NCBI GenBank assembly: GCA_964517765.1
Contig: CAZFEN010000007.1
Coordinates: 1 to 58,953 of the forward strand
Source: Hydromicrobium sp964517765
Lineage (GTDB): Bacteria > Actinomycetota > Humimicrobiia > Humimicrobiales > Humimicrobiaceae
Length of the DNA: 58,953 nucleotides
Direction: 5' to 3'
This document shows, piece by piece, positions 26,555 to 35,194 of the stretch. The translations under genes were made by a program, and so were the position numbers. The stretch's first letter is position 1. Each line of letters begins with the position of its first letter. The notes under the pieces were generated by a model. It saw only the letters and a program-made list of their open reading frames with translations, was not told the origin of the DNA and ran no database searches.

Positions 26555-26887
26555 TTACCGAATTTTATAATCTATTTTAAATCCTAATGCAAAGAGAATC
26601 GCATTGCGCAACTCTGACATTTTTCCCGGACTTAATGTCGTAATCAAAGTCCCAATTTTGCTTTTTGATACAGTCTGCATATGGTCAAGGTTGATAGCGC
26701 AGTCTTTCAGCATTCCATCTTTTATACCCAGAAAAACTTCTGAAGGTATGTTTCTGATAACAGAAGTGATAGGAGCTATCGTAACTTCTTCAAGAAATTC
26801 TATTATCGAATCTCTTGTAAGAATCACTATGGGACGTTTTTTGTCCGGCCTGGCAAATTTGTACCATCTGATTTCTCCTCTTTTCAT
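26555..26887 (-). CDS. MazF/PemK-family toxin
   Basis: A 110-residue endoribonuclease toxin of the MazF/PemK fold. MKRGEIRWYKF with KKRPIVILTRD at the N-terminus, then EVTIAPITS and the segment CAINLDHMQTVSKSKIG, are all standard family motifs. The ATG overlaps the antitoxin stop by four bases (ATGA). Confidence 0.92.
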   Translation of the reverse strand: MKRGEIRWYKFARPDKKRPIVILTRDSIIEFLEEVTIAPITSVIRNIPSEVFLGIKDGMLKDCAINLDHMQTVSKSKIGTLITTLSPGKMSELRNAILFALGFKIDYKIR

Positions 26888-27117
26888 TCTTCAATCCAGA
26901 CCTGCTCCGATTCCCATGTGCCGAATTCTCCGGACCTTACCGGTTCTTTAATATAACCCTGCTGATGCCTGTCTTCCAATTTTTTTTCAATAATCTCATC
27001 TATAGCTGCCCTGAAAGCATTTCGTGCAAAGGCAGACCGTGTAATTCCCAGCTTTCTGGCAATCTTATCTATCTCTCCTATTAATTCTTCATCCAGAGTC
27101 ATTTGAATCGTCTTCAA
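26884..27117 (-). CDS. ribbon-helix-helix antitoxin of the MazF-type pair
   Basis: A DNA-binding antitoxin with the RHH pattern KTIQMTLDEELIGEIDKIAR followed by LGITRSAFARNAFRAAI, then an acidic tail (EFGTWESEQVWIEE) that should bind the toxin. The frame can be read from 27177, but that start falls on the -35 box and would add an artificial hydrophobic leader. The TTG at 27117-27115, with GGAG upstream, gives a normal 77-residue antitoxin and is preferred. Confidence 0.85.
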   Translation of the reverse strand: MKTIQMTLDEELIGEIDKIARKLGITRSAFARNAFRAAIDEIIEKKLEDRHQQGYIKEPVRSGEFGTWESEQVWIEE

Positions 27118-27129
27118 TACCCCTCCAAT

Positions 27130-27177
27130 AATAGCTATTATTATAGCTATTGTAATCCACATTTTTATATATATCAA
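27130..27177 (-). promoter_or_regulatory. mazEF-type promoter and double palindromic operator
   Basis: On the minus strand: TTGATA (27177-27172), a 17-base spacer and TACAAT (27154-27149), each five of six to consensus. Two ATAGCTAT palindromes follow at 27143-27150 and 27131-27138, twelve bases apart, between the -10 box and the TTG start. This fits an RHH operator for autorepression. Confidence 0.65.
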
Positions 27178-27180
27178 TAA

Positions 27181-27440
27181 TACAGATGCATATAAAGAAC
27201 ATCATGTTTTTAAACAACTGTCAGAATATACTAAATTTTATAAAAGTCTATCATTCTCAATATCTCAATTTCTAACTCGCGGGACAAATACCATATATAA
27301 TATAGACTCATATCTATATACCTCTATACAGGGAACACTTGAATCAACAAAGGATATTCTTATTAAAGGACGGATAAATGATTCTTATGCATTATTAAGA
27401 AAATATCACGATTCCGTAGTAATCAATATCTATACCAATC
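27181..27440 (+). pseudogene. remnant of an unidentified protein gene, no start codon
   Basis: The plus frame that includes AACCNIDSY-like coding at 27296 onward is open from about 27120 to the TAG at 27517-27519, but contains no ATG, GTG or early TTG. The stretch around 27290-27440 reads like real protein (for example TNTIYNIDSYLYTSIQG, GRINDSYALLRKYHDS) and then changes character after about 27440. I recall similar hypothetical proteins but cannot name a family. It looks like a decayed gene whose start was lost beside the toxin-antitoxin promoter and whose 3' end was replaced. Confidence 0.4.
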
Positions 27441-27503
27441 CGGAAACATTTCTGATTGTTGTTTCCAGTTTTCAATTATTGGATAATTTTACTTATTTTC
27501 TGT

Positions 27504-27585
27504 TGGTTATTTCGGGATAGTTCTTTTTTATAAATCCCCTGGTGCCATCACTGGAAACATTGTCGACAACTATGATTTTTAAATG
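27504..27585 (-). pseudogene. fragment of a family 2 glycosyltransferase
   Basis: On the minus strand this short stretch encodes IIVVDNVSSDGTRGFIKK followed by NYP. It matches the VVVDNASSDGTAEFVKNNYP segment of the GT2 gene at 25612-26511. No other part of a glycosyltransferase surrounds it, so it is a decayed fragment. Confidence 0.6.
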
Positions 27586-27626
27586 TCACCGGATATGAAA
27601 TTTATTTTCTTAATTCTAATATCTTT

Positions 27627-28649
27627 TTAATCTGCCGGCTGCCGTTCACTGCCGTCTGTTTTAATTCTATAAGCCTTATGGTCATCTAAATTGTCGTAAT
27701 AAATCCAATTTCCTGCTATGCTGATAAAAAGAGACATATCATCATTTATTTTTTCTTTCCCACTGCCGTCAGTTTTAACTTTATAAATTTTGGCGTTATC
27801 ATCCAGTTTCCCGTAATAAATCCATTCACCCAAAACGTTGATACAATATGAAGGATCATCATTTATCTTTTCAAGTCCACTTCCGTCAGTTTTAATTTTA
27901 TAAATCCCGGCGGCATCAGCTTCAGGGATCGTATAATATATCCAGTCTCCTACCGCATTGATATAGTAAGACACATCATCGTTTAACTTCTCGCGCCCGC
28001 TGCCATCTGTTTTAATTTTATAAATTCTATCATTATCACTATCATTGTTGTAATAAATCCAGTCTCCCACTACACTGAATTCACCGGATTCATCATCATT
28101 TATCTTCTCGCGCCCGCTGCCGTCTGTCTTGATTCTATAAATATAATAGTTTACATAATAAACCCAGTCTCCCACTGCAGCGACAAAGTCGGTTTCGTCA
28201 CGACTTATAACTTCCTGCCCGCTTCCGTCTGTTTTGATTTTAGAGATCCAGGCGTTTGTACTCCGGTAATAGATCCAGTCTCCCACTACGTTGATATAAT
28301 CGGAAAAACCGTCACATATCTTTTCCTTTCCACTGCCGTCTGTCTTAATTTTGTAAATACTTTCTTCATCATAACTGTTCTGGTAATAAACCCAGTCTCC
28401 ACTCAGGGTTGCTTTTCCAAAATTTCCGTTATTTCCAGCACCATTACCTTCTTCTCCGGTTACCTCAGCGGATTCTTCAGTAATTTCTTCTTCAGCTGAC
28501 CCCGGTTTTTCAGTAGACTCTTCCACTTCCTCTTCCTCTTTTACTACTGCTTCTTCTGATGCTTCTTCTGATTTTCCTGTGCAGCCAATAGGAGTAATAA
28601 AAATTGCCAGTACTATTAAAGATATTAGAAATAACTTAAATAGCTTCAT
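27627..28649 (-). CDS. repeat-containing lipoprotein (DUF5050-like, probable beta-propeller)
   Basis: A 340-residue secreted lipoprotein. The signal peptide ends in a lipobox with the cysteine at residue 23 (PIGC). Residues 25-75 are a glutamate-rich stalk. The rest consists of seven repeats of about 38-40 residues, each with a GDWIYY-type strand and a YKIKTDGSG-type strand, as in the DUF5050 type. Seven such repeats fit one beta-propeller. Strong AAAGGAG lies before the ATG. It follows trpA on the same strand, but a hairpin separates them and no link to tryptophan is evident. Function unknown; an envelope binding or sensing role is a guess. Confidence 0.8.
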   Translation of the reverse strand: MKLFKLFLISLIVLAIFITPIGCTGKSEEASEEAVVKEEEEVEESTEKPGSAEEEITEESAEVTGEEGNGAGNNGNFGKATLSGDWVYYQNSYDEESIYKIKTDGSGKEKICDGFSDYINVVGDWIYYRSTNAWISKIKTDGSGQEVISRDETDFVAAVGDWVYYVNYYIYRIKTDGSGREKINDDESGEFSVVGDWIYYNNDSDNDRIYKIKTDGSGREKLNDDVSYYINAVGDWIYYTIPEADAAGIYKIKTDGSGLEKINDDPSYCINVLGEWIYYGKLDDNAKIYKVKTDGSGKEKINDDMSLFISIAGNWIYYDNLDDHKAYRIKTDGSERQPAD

Positions 28650-28699
28650 GTTTTCTCCTTTAATCTTTAAATAACTTGTTTATTTTATCACACCTTTTG

Positions 28700-28742
28700 A
28701 GTTATTACAGGCCAGGTCCGTTTAATGAAGCCTGGAATAACT
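28700..28742 (-). terminator. hairpin downstream of trpA (no clear U-tract)
   Basis: AGTTATT and AATAACT arms (28700-28706 and 28736-28742) continue inward, after one mismatch, with CAGGC/GCCTG. No run of T follows on either strand, so it is either an imperfect terminator or an mRNA-end stabilising structure. Confidence 0.4.
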
Positions 28743-28785
28743 TAGAATATATCTTACCATTACATTTAAATAAGATACTGCATGT

Positions 28786-29598
28786 TTACGATTTTAATAT
28801 GTTGTTCACACCAAGAGTGAAATTTTCAACTTTCCTGATACCCTGTTCAAGGCTATCAGCTTCAAGTATAAGAGATAAAATTTTACTTCCGATTATTATC
28901 CCATCACAGTAATCTTTTATCTCGTTGATCTGTTCCCTGTTTGAAAGTCCAAAGCCCAGTGCAAGTGGCAGGGAGGTTACTTTTCTTAAATTTTTTAAAA
29001 AATCTATAACTTCGGAATTTATACTATTTCTGACACCTGTAACACCCTTTACCGAAATACAGTATATGAATCCCCTGCTTTTTTCTGCAATGGTATGCAG
29101 CCTTTCTTTACCGGAAGTCAGGGAAGCAAACATAATATTATCAATATTTACCCGGTCAAAATCACTCTCGTGGCCGATGAATTCTTCCAGCGGCAAATCA
29201 GGGATTATTAATCCATTTACTCCGGCGCTTTCGGCATTTTTTAGGAACTTCTCAAGACCATAATGATAAATCGTATTGAAATAGGTCATAATGGCTACTG
29301 GAGTGTCACTGCTTTTTCTTATTTTTGTTATTGATTTAAAGACAACATCGGTATTTACTCCGTTTTCCAGCGCAATTTTTGAAGTGGTCTGGATGACAGG
29401 GCCATCGGCAAGCGGATCCGAAAATGGGATACCTATTTCGATTATATCTGCACCGTTTTTATCCAGAGTCTCGAATAATTTGAAAAAATCATCGAGGCTG
29501 GGGAAACCGCAGGTTATAAACGGGATAAAAGCTTTTCTACTACTTTTTCTTAAATCTTCAAAAACTTTTTCTATTATACTGCTTTTATTTTTGTTCAT
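28786..29598 (-). CDS. trpA: tryptophan synthase alpha subunit
   Basis: Cleaves indole-3-glycerol phosphate to indole and glyceraldehyde 3-phosphate in the alpha-beta complex. A TIM-barrel protein of 270 residues with the catalytic pair E54 (IIEIGIPFSDP) and D65 (ADGPVIQ), eleven apart as in E. coli E49/D60. The phosphate-binding GFGLSNREQ and GIIIGSKIL are present. Last gene of the trp operon. Confidence 0.97.
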   Translation of the reverse strand: MNKNKSSIIEKVFEDLRKSSRKAFIPFITCGFPSLDDFFKLFETLDKNGADIIEIGIPFSDPLADGPVIQTTSKIALENGVNTDVVFKSITKIRKSSDTPVAIMTYFNTIYHYGLEKFLKNAESAGVNGLIIPDLPLEEFIGHESDFDRVNIDNIMFASLTSGKERLHTIAEKSRGFIYCISVKGVTGVRNSINSEVIDFLKNLRKVTSLPLALGFGLSNREQINEIKDYCDGIIIGSKILSLILEADSLEQGIRKVENFTLGVNNILKS

Positions 29599-29685
29599 AA
29601 TATAAATCCCTGCACTTTTTATAAAAATTAAAACCCGAAAATATTTCTGATTATTATTTCCGGTTTTTGATATTTTTCAATAATC

Positions 29686-30888
29686 CTACTTATTTTTGAT
29701 ATCTTTATCTCCACGGCCGGATAGATTTACTATAATGACTTTGTTTTTATCGAGTGTCGGTGCGAGCTTTGCCATATAAGCAAGGGCATGGGAACTTTCA
29801 TATGCAGGGATTATGCCTTCGTATTCCGATAATATCCTGAATGCTTTAAGTGCCTCGCTGTCAACGATATACTCATATTTGACTATCCCTTTTTCCTTCA
29901 AATATGCATGTTCCGGACCTACTCCAGGATAATCGAGCCCTGCCGATATTGAGTAAGCTTCCTCTATCTGGCCATAATCATCCTGCAGTATATAGCTGAA
30001 AGCTCCGTGAAATATGCCTTTTTCACCATAACTCAATGTTGCCCCGTGTTTTCTACTTCTAATGCCCTTTCCTCCTGCTTCTACTCCTATAAGTTTGATA
30101 GAGTCTGCATACTTCAAAAACGGATAAAATATCCCTATAGAATTACTGCCGCCGCCCACACAGGCAATAATATAATCGGGCAGCCTCCCTTCACTATCCA
30201 TTATCTGTTTTTTTGTTTCTTTACCTATGATTGTCTGGAAATCCCTTACCATGGTAGGATATGGATGAGGACCCACCACAGAGCCCAGAACGTAATAAGT
30301 ATCATCCACTCTTGAGACCCAGTAGCGAAGAGCTTCATTGACTGCATCTTTTAACGTCTTGCTTCCGGAGGAAACTTCTACTACCTCTGCCCCCATCAGT
30401 TTCATTCTATATACATTGGAAGATTGTCTCTTGATATCCTTGCTTCCCATAAAAATTTTACATTTCATATCAAACAGCGCAGCTGCTGCAGCAGTTGCCA
30501 CACCGTGCTGCCCCGCTCCGGTCTCTGCGATTATGAATTTTTTTCCCATTTTTCGTGCAAGAAGCGTCTGGCCTATGGTGTTATTGATTTTGTGGGCACC
30601 GAGATGGCAGAGATCCTCTCTTTTTAAGTAAATTTTTGCTCCTCCGAACTTCTTCGAAAGTCTTTCAGCATAATATAGAGAAGTGGGTCTTCCGGCATAG
30701 TTTTTTAAATAATATGCCAGTTCTTCTTTGAATTTCTTATCTCTTTTATACCTAAAATAATTATCTTCCAGTTCCTTCAGCGCACTGACGAGTATTTCCG
30801 GAACGAAACTTCCTCCGAATTCCCCAAAATATCCTTTTTCGGAGTTCAGGCATTTCTTTTTTAGTGAACTTTTTATTGGTTTTTTCAA
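29686..30888 (-). CDS. trpB: tryptophan synthase beta subunit
   Basis: PLP-dependent condensation of indole with serine to tryptophan. The 400 residues include GEFGGSFVPE, the PLP lysine K100 in HLGAHKINN, and the glycine-rich phosphate site CVGGGSNSIG. It is the standard TrpB1 type that pairs with TrpA. The start is TTG at 30886-30888; a short lysine-rich N-terminus precedes the conserved part. Confidence 0.97.
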   Translation of the reverse strand: MKKPIKSSLKKKCLNSEKGYFGEFGGSFVPEILVSALKELEDNYFRYKRDKKFKEELAYYLKNYAGRPTSLYYAERLSKKFGGAKIYLKREDLCHLGAHKINNTIGQTLLARKMGKKFIIAETGAGQHGVATAAAAALFDMKCKIFMGSKDIKRQSSNVYRMKLMGAEVVEVSSGSKTLKDAVNEALRYWVSRVDDTYYVLGSVVGPHPYPTMVRDFQTIIGKETKKQIMDSEGRLPDYIIACVGGGSNSIGIFYPFLKYADSIKLIGVEAGGKGIRSRKHGATLSYGEKGIFHGAFSYILQDDYGQIEEAYSISAGLDYPGVGPEHAYLKEKGIVKYEYIVDSEALKAFRILSEYEGIIPAYESSHALAYMAKLAPTLDKNKVIIVNLSGRGDKDIKNK

Positions 30889-30987
30889 ATTATTTCTACC
30901 CTGGATTATTTTTACTTTTTTATATCTACTTTAAAAACTTTTTTACTTTTAATCTTTAATTAAATCTGAATCTAAAATCTTTATTAT

Positions 30988-31504
30988 CTATCTTAAAATA
31001 TTTACGAATCCCGCGACCTTATCCATATCCTTCTTTCCAGGATAGATCTCGAGCCCTGAAGATGCATCAACGCCAAATGGCTTGACGATATCCACTGCCT
31101 TTTTAATGTTTTCCGGGTCAAGTCCTCCCGATAATATAACAGGGATTTTATTACAATAATTCTTTAACATCTCCCAGTCAAGCGGCACTCCTGTTCCTCC
31201 GTAAATACCCTTCCTGTAACTGTCAAGAAGAATAAAATCCGCATAATCTTTTAATTTATCGATTTCTTCATCTAATCCATCNNNNNNNNNNNNNNNNNNN
31301 NNNNNNNNNNNNNNNNNNNNNNNNNNNNNNNNNNNNNNNNNNNNNNNNNNNNNNNNNNNNNNNNNNNNNNNNNNNNNNNNNATCGGGTTCCACTCTTCTT
31401 GGGCTATTTGTGGACAGCACGAATCCTAAGGCATTTACCCCGAGACGGGATATACATATTGCATCCTCTAAATTTGTTATCCCGCATATTTTTATCCAGA
31501 CCAT
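30988..31504 (-). CDS. trpF: phosphoribosylanthranilate isomerase, interrupted by assembly gap
   Basis: Amadori isomerisation step of tryptophan synthesis. The N-terminal 41 residues (WIKICGITNLEDA through SPRRVEPD) and the C-terminal 97 (LLDSYRKG, GGTGVPLDW, ILSGGLDPENI, DASSGLEIYPG) are both clearly TrpF. They are separated by a 100-base N run. Known residues total 138; the family has about 200, so about 60 residues are missing. The gene itself looks intact. Confidence 0.93.
31282..31381. other. assembly gap (100 N) inside trpF
   Basis: A run of exactly 100 N, which usually stands for a scaffold gap of unknown size. The missing part of TrpF implies about 180-200 bases of real sequence. Confidence 0.95.
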
Positions 31505-31562
31505 ATCATAATCTCCAAATAAATTAATCTATCTTTCAACTACCTGGTATTGCCGCTGATCT

Positions 31563-32375
31563 CTATATCAGATTCTCCTTTTTCAATTCCAGTTCAATCT
31601 CTTTCAATCTTTCTTCGAGACTATTACTCGTCATGAAATATTCTCCTATAAGAAATGCATTTATCCCATTTGAAAAAAGATCCCTTATGAATTCTGCATC
31701 TCTGATGCCGCTCTCACAAACAAAAATCTTATCCGAAAAATCTTTGTTACTGCGGTACCTTAGAAAATCATAAATCGTTTTTTCATCGATTCTCATGGTC
31801 CTGAGATTGCGGTTGTTTATACCTATAAACTCCGCACCGGCATCCAGCACTTTGTCCAGTTCCTTTATATCGTGAATTTCGACCAGCGTATCCAGTCCAA
31901 GATTTCCGGCAAGTTCATGAAGCCTCTTTAGTTTCTTTCCTCCCAGAAGCGAAGCGATAAGCAAAATACAATCCGCTTCTATAGCAGCACTTTCATAGAC
32001 CTGAGCTTCGCTGAAAATAAAATCCTTTCTCAGGATTGGAAGAGTAGTTTTACTTCTGACTTTCCTGATATCTTTCGTACTACCCATGAAATATAAAGGT
32101 TCCGTTAGAACCGAAATTCCTGAAATAAAACTTTTAAATTTATTATAAGTAAGGGCCGTCTTTTCGACATCAAGCCTTCCATTGATGATCCCCCTTGAGG
32201 GAGATGCTTTTTTTATCTCTGCTATTATATTGATTTTCCCCTTCTTGATATTTCTTAAAAAACTCCCTTTGCTTTTAACTGTCCCGGGTATTTTTGATTT
32301 CATCCATTTGGGATTTCCCCCTATTTTTTTTATCTCTTCTTTTTTAGCGGATAAGATTTCCTTAATATAGTTCAT
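31563..32375 (-). CDS. trpC: indole-3-glycerol phosphate synthase
   Basis: Ring closure of carboxyphenylamino-deoxyribulose phosphate. A TIM barrel of 270 residues with the catalytic stretches IAEIKKASPSRG, LRKDFIF and GINNRNLRT, and phosphate-binding ESGI. It starts two bases after the trpD stop, so the two are translationally coupled. Monofunctional: TrpF is a separate gene downstream. Confidence 0.97.
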   Translation of the reverse strand: MNYIKEILSAKKEEIKKIGGNPKWMKSKIPGTVKSKGSFLRNIKKGKINIIAEIKKASPSRGIINGRLDVEKTALTYNKFKSFISGISVLTEPLYFMGSTKDIRKVRSKTTLPILRKDFIFSEAQVYESAAIEADCILLIASLLGGKKLKRLHELAGNLGLDTLVEIHDIKELDKVLDAGAEFIGINNRNLRTMRIDEKTIYDFLRYRSNKDFSDKIFVCESGIRDAEFIRDLFSNGINAFLIGEYFMTSNSLEERLKEIELELKKENLI

Positions 32376-32377
32376 AT

Positions 32378-33391
32378 TTATTTCCTGTTTGTAAATTCTA
32401 TGAGTTTTATCAGCTTCTCATGCGCTTTTCCGCTTTCAATGGATGATATTGCTATTTCCAGACCTTCTTTCAGGCAGTCGGCCTTTTTACCGGAGACTAT
32501 CGCCGCTGCGGCATTCATAACAGCAGAATCCATTTTTGCTCCCTTTTCCTTCCCGGTAAGAATATCTATCAAAATTTTTGCATTTTCCTTCTTATCTCCG
32601 CCTGCGAGATCCGAAACTTTTGATTTTTTAAAGCCAAGCTCTTCCGGATCAAGAATATATCGCGTTACTATGCCATTTCTTAATTCTGCAACAGAGTTCT
32701 TACCTGAAACCGAAAATTCATCGAGTCCCTCTTCACTGTTGACCACAAACGCTCTCTCTACACCAAGGTTTTTTAAAGTATTTATCATGACCTCTATAAG
32801 ATTTTTATCAAAAACTCCAAGGACACGTCCGCTTGCCTGTGCCGGATTAGTAATGGGACCCAGAATATTAAAGACTGTTCTTATGCCCATATCCTTCCTG
32901 GCTTTAGCTACATATTTCATAGCCGTATGAGCTCTGGGAGCAAAAATAAATCCTATTCCCACATTATCCAGACAATCCGAAACCTCATCGCATTCGAGAT
33001 CTATATTTACACCCAGTTCTTCCAGTACATCGGCACTTCCGCTTTTGCTTGATACGCTTCTGTTTCCATGTTTTGCAATTGACACCCCTGCTCCGGCGGC
33101 TATAAATGCAGCGGTTGTGGATATGTTGAAAGTATACAGACCGTCACCTCCTGTACCGCATGTATCTACGAGATTTTTATGCCTGCTTTTGACTTTTATG
33201 GCTTTCTCGAGCATAGCTCTTGAAAAACCGCTTATTTCCGGGGCTGTCTCCCCTTTGATCTTCAATGCGGTAAGAAAAGCTGCAATCTGGCAGTCATTTG
33301 CGTTGCCTTCCATTATAAATTCCATTGCCCCGTATGCTTCATCCTGATTAAGATCATTTCCGTTTAAAACTTTTTCCAGAAAATCTTTCAT
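32378..33391 (-). CDS. trpD: anthranilate phosphoribosyltransferase
   Basis: Adds phosphoribose from PRPP to anthranilate. The 337 residues include the PRPP-binding DTCGTGGDG and the anthranilate-site KHGNRSVSSKSGSADVLEELG. It is a stand-alone TrpD without an amidotransferase domain. A good Shine-Dalgarno (GGGAG) precedes the ATG at 33391. It lies 57 bases after trpE, with no trpG between them. Confidence 0.97.
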   Translation of the reverse strand: MKDFLEKVLNGNDLNQDEAYGAMEFIMEGNANDCQIAAFLTALKIKGETAPEISGFSRAMLEKAIKVKSRHKNLVDTCGTGGDGLYTFNISTTAAFIAAGAGVSIAKHGNRSVSSKSGSADVLEELGVNIDLECDEVSDCLDNVGIGFIFAPRAHTAMKYVAKARKDMGIRTVFNILGPITNPAQASGRVLGVFDKNLIEVMINTLKNLGVERAFVVNSEEGLDEFSVSGKNSVAELRNGIVTRYILDPEELGFKKSKVSDLAGGDKKENAKILIDILTGKEKGAKMDSAVMNAAAAIVSGKKADCLKEGLEIAISSIESGKAHEKLIKLIEFTNRK

Positions 33392-33448
33392 TTAATAAAT
33401 CTCCCCTCTTATTATTTAAACATCTCCTCTATTTTTAGATGCCCGGGT

Positions 33449-34939
33449 TCACTTTATCAGCTTTATGGCCTTAAAGAGCGCAGCTGCTTTATTTAAAGTT
33501 TCGTTATATTCATTTTCGGGCTCGGAATCATACACTATTCCTGCACCTGCCTGAATATATGCTGTCCCATTTTTTATAATGGCGGTCCTGATTGTAATGC
33601 AGCTGTCAAGATTGCCATCGTATCCAAAATATCCCACAGCTCCGCCGTATGGTCCCCGCCTGTCAGGTTCCAGTTCGCTTATGATCTGCATCGCCCTTAT
33701 TTTTGGGGCACCTGATAATGTCCCCGCAGGAAAAACACTTTTCAATGCATCATATATCGAATTATTTTTATTCAGGGTTCCTTCTATGCGGGACACAAGG
33801 TGTATCACATGTGAATATTTCTCCACATTCATATACTTTTTAACCTTTACGCTGTTATAACGGCACACCCTCCCCAGATCATTTCTGGAAAGATCCACAA
33901 GCATATTATGTTCGGCTTTTTCTTTTCTGTCATTTAATAGGTCAGTTGTAAGAATCCTATCCTCTCTTGAGTTCTGCCCCCTTTTTCTTGTTCCGGCAAT
34001 AGGGTATGTCAAAATTTTTCTGCCGTTGATTTTAACAAGAGGTTCAGGGGAAGCGCCAATAATTTTAAACGTATCAAAATTAAAATAATACATATACGGA
34101 GACGGATTGATGGTCCTGATTCCGCGGTAAATGCTAAAAGGATCCGAAAACTTATCGGTATAAAACCTCTGGGACAATACTATCTGAAATGCATCTCCTT
34201 CGGTAATATATTTCTTTGCCCTCTTCACAGCTTCAAGAAATCTATCCTTTTTGAAATTGGAATTTAAAATCAGATCTCCGGTACAATTACCAATAGCTGC
34301 AGAGCCGAAACTGGCACCAAAATTATTTCCATTCTTTTGACTGATTATCTTCTCTAAATCTTCGATATTTTCAACTGATCTGTCATAAGCTTTCCCGGCA
34401 GTAATTTTGTTATCTATTTTTACCGTGGAAATTATTTTTATGCGATTAAGCAAATGATCGAAAACTACGACAAGATCAGTGAGATAGAGCATCATTTCAG
34501 GTATCGATAATCTGCTATCCGGAAGAGGGACCCCGTCAAAATAATTCACAAGATCATAACCCAGATATCCCACAGCACCGCCCACAAAATGGTCGAGTTC
34601 CGGATTTTTATATAGCTTATACCTTTTTATTACTTTTTCCAGTTCCAGAAGAGGATTTCTGGTTTTTACTTCATATACTTCTCCGCTTCCGTCATCCAGA
34701 GAAAAGATTTCTTCATCAAATTTTATCAAGTTCCTGCAGCCAATTCCGATGAAAGAATATCTGGATAAGTTCTTTAATCCCTCTACACTCTCCAGCAAAA
34801 ATCCCCTTTTCTCCGGACCCACTGTCTTCATAAATATAGAAGTCGGGGTTTCTGTATCGACGATATATTCTTTATATACAGGTATCAAATTATAATTTTC
34901 TGCTATTTTAATATAGTCTTTCCTGGACGGACAAAACAT
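33449..34939 (-). CDS. trpE: anthranilate synthase component I
   Basis: Converts chorismate to anthranilate, using ammonia supplied by a TrpG/PabA amidotransferase. The 496 residues carry the tryptophan feedback-site motif LLES at 48-51 and the catalytic C-terminal signatures FQIVLSQRFYTD, PIAGTRKRG and GAPKIRAMQII. No amidotransferase domain is fused and no trpG is in the operon, so the glutaminase subunit must be encoded elsewhere. First structural gene after the leader and attenuator. Confidence 0.97.
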   Translation of the reverse strand: MFCPSRKDYIKIAENYNLIPVYKEYIVDTETPTSIFMKTVGPEKRGFLLESVEGLKNLSRYSFIGIGCRNLIKFDEEIFSLDDGSGEVYEVKTRNPLLELEKVIKRYKLYKNPELDHFVGGAVGYLGYDLVNYFDGVPLPDSRLSIPEMMLYLTDLVVVFDHLLNRIKIISTVKIDNKITAGKAYDRSVENIEDLEKIISQKNGNNFGASFGSAAIGNCTGDLILNSNFKKDRFLEAVKRAKKYITEGDAFQIVLSQRFYTDKFSDPFSIYRGIRTINPSPYMYYFNFDTFKIIGASPEPLVKINGRKILTYPIAGTRKRGQNSREDRILTTDLLNDRKEKAEHNMLVDLSRNDLGRVCRYNSVKVKKYMNVEKYSHVIHLVSRIEGTLNKNNSIYDALKSVFPAGTLSGAPKIRAMQIISELEPDRRGPYGGAVGYFGYDGNLDSCITIRTAIIKNGTAYIQAGAGIVYDSEPENEYNETLNKAAALFKAIKLIK

Positions 34940-35020
34940 ATTTCCAACCTTTTTTAATTACCGAATCTATATCCGGTATTATAATTTATTAATAATTCCC
35001 TTTACCTTTTCACATATAAT

Positions 35021-35083
35021 AAAAAGAGTACTTCCATAAAGGATTCTCTTTTTTTACCTGACCTTAAGCGGAAGTACTCTTTT
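35021..35083 (-). terminator. trp attenuator terminator hairpin
   Basis: AAAAGAGTACTTCC (35083-35070) pairs perfectly with GGAAGTACTCTTTT (35035-35022), 14 base pairs, and the right arm runs on into more T. The 34-base loop holds GGTCAGG (35063-35057), which can pair with the upstream CCTGGCC. The hairpin ends about 80 bases before trpE. Confidence 0.75.
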
Positions 35084-35150
35084 GAATTTTTATTTATTGA
35101 TTTTGTCTAATAAGAAATTATTGAAAATAAAAGAATTTAAACGAAATAAA

Positions 35151-35194
35151 AATTCCCATTGGCCAGGCTATTATAAGCTTCGCCAGCAGGAATT
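35151..35194 (-). promoter_or_regulatory. trp leader 1:2 hairpin and antiterminator segment
   Basis: AATTCC (35194-35189) pairs with GGAATT (35156-35151), and TGGC (35185-35182) with GCCA (35163-35160). The 5' arm includes the second Trp codon of the leader peptide. CCTGGCC (35167-35161), on the 3' side of this hairpin, is also complementary, with one G-U pair, to GGTCAGG in the terminator loop. A ribosome stalled on the Trp codons would free it for that alternative pairing. Confidence 0.65.

Noticed and set aside
32400..32930. 176-codon plus-strand open frame inside trpD
   Set aside because: Shadow of the trpD gene in the opposite strand; low-complexity hydrophobic composition and no family signature.
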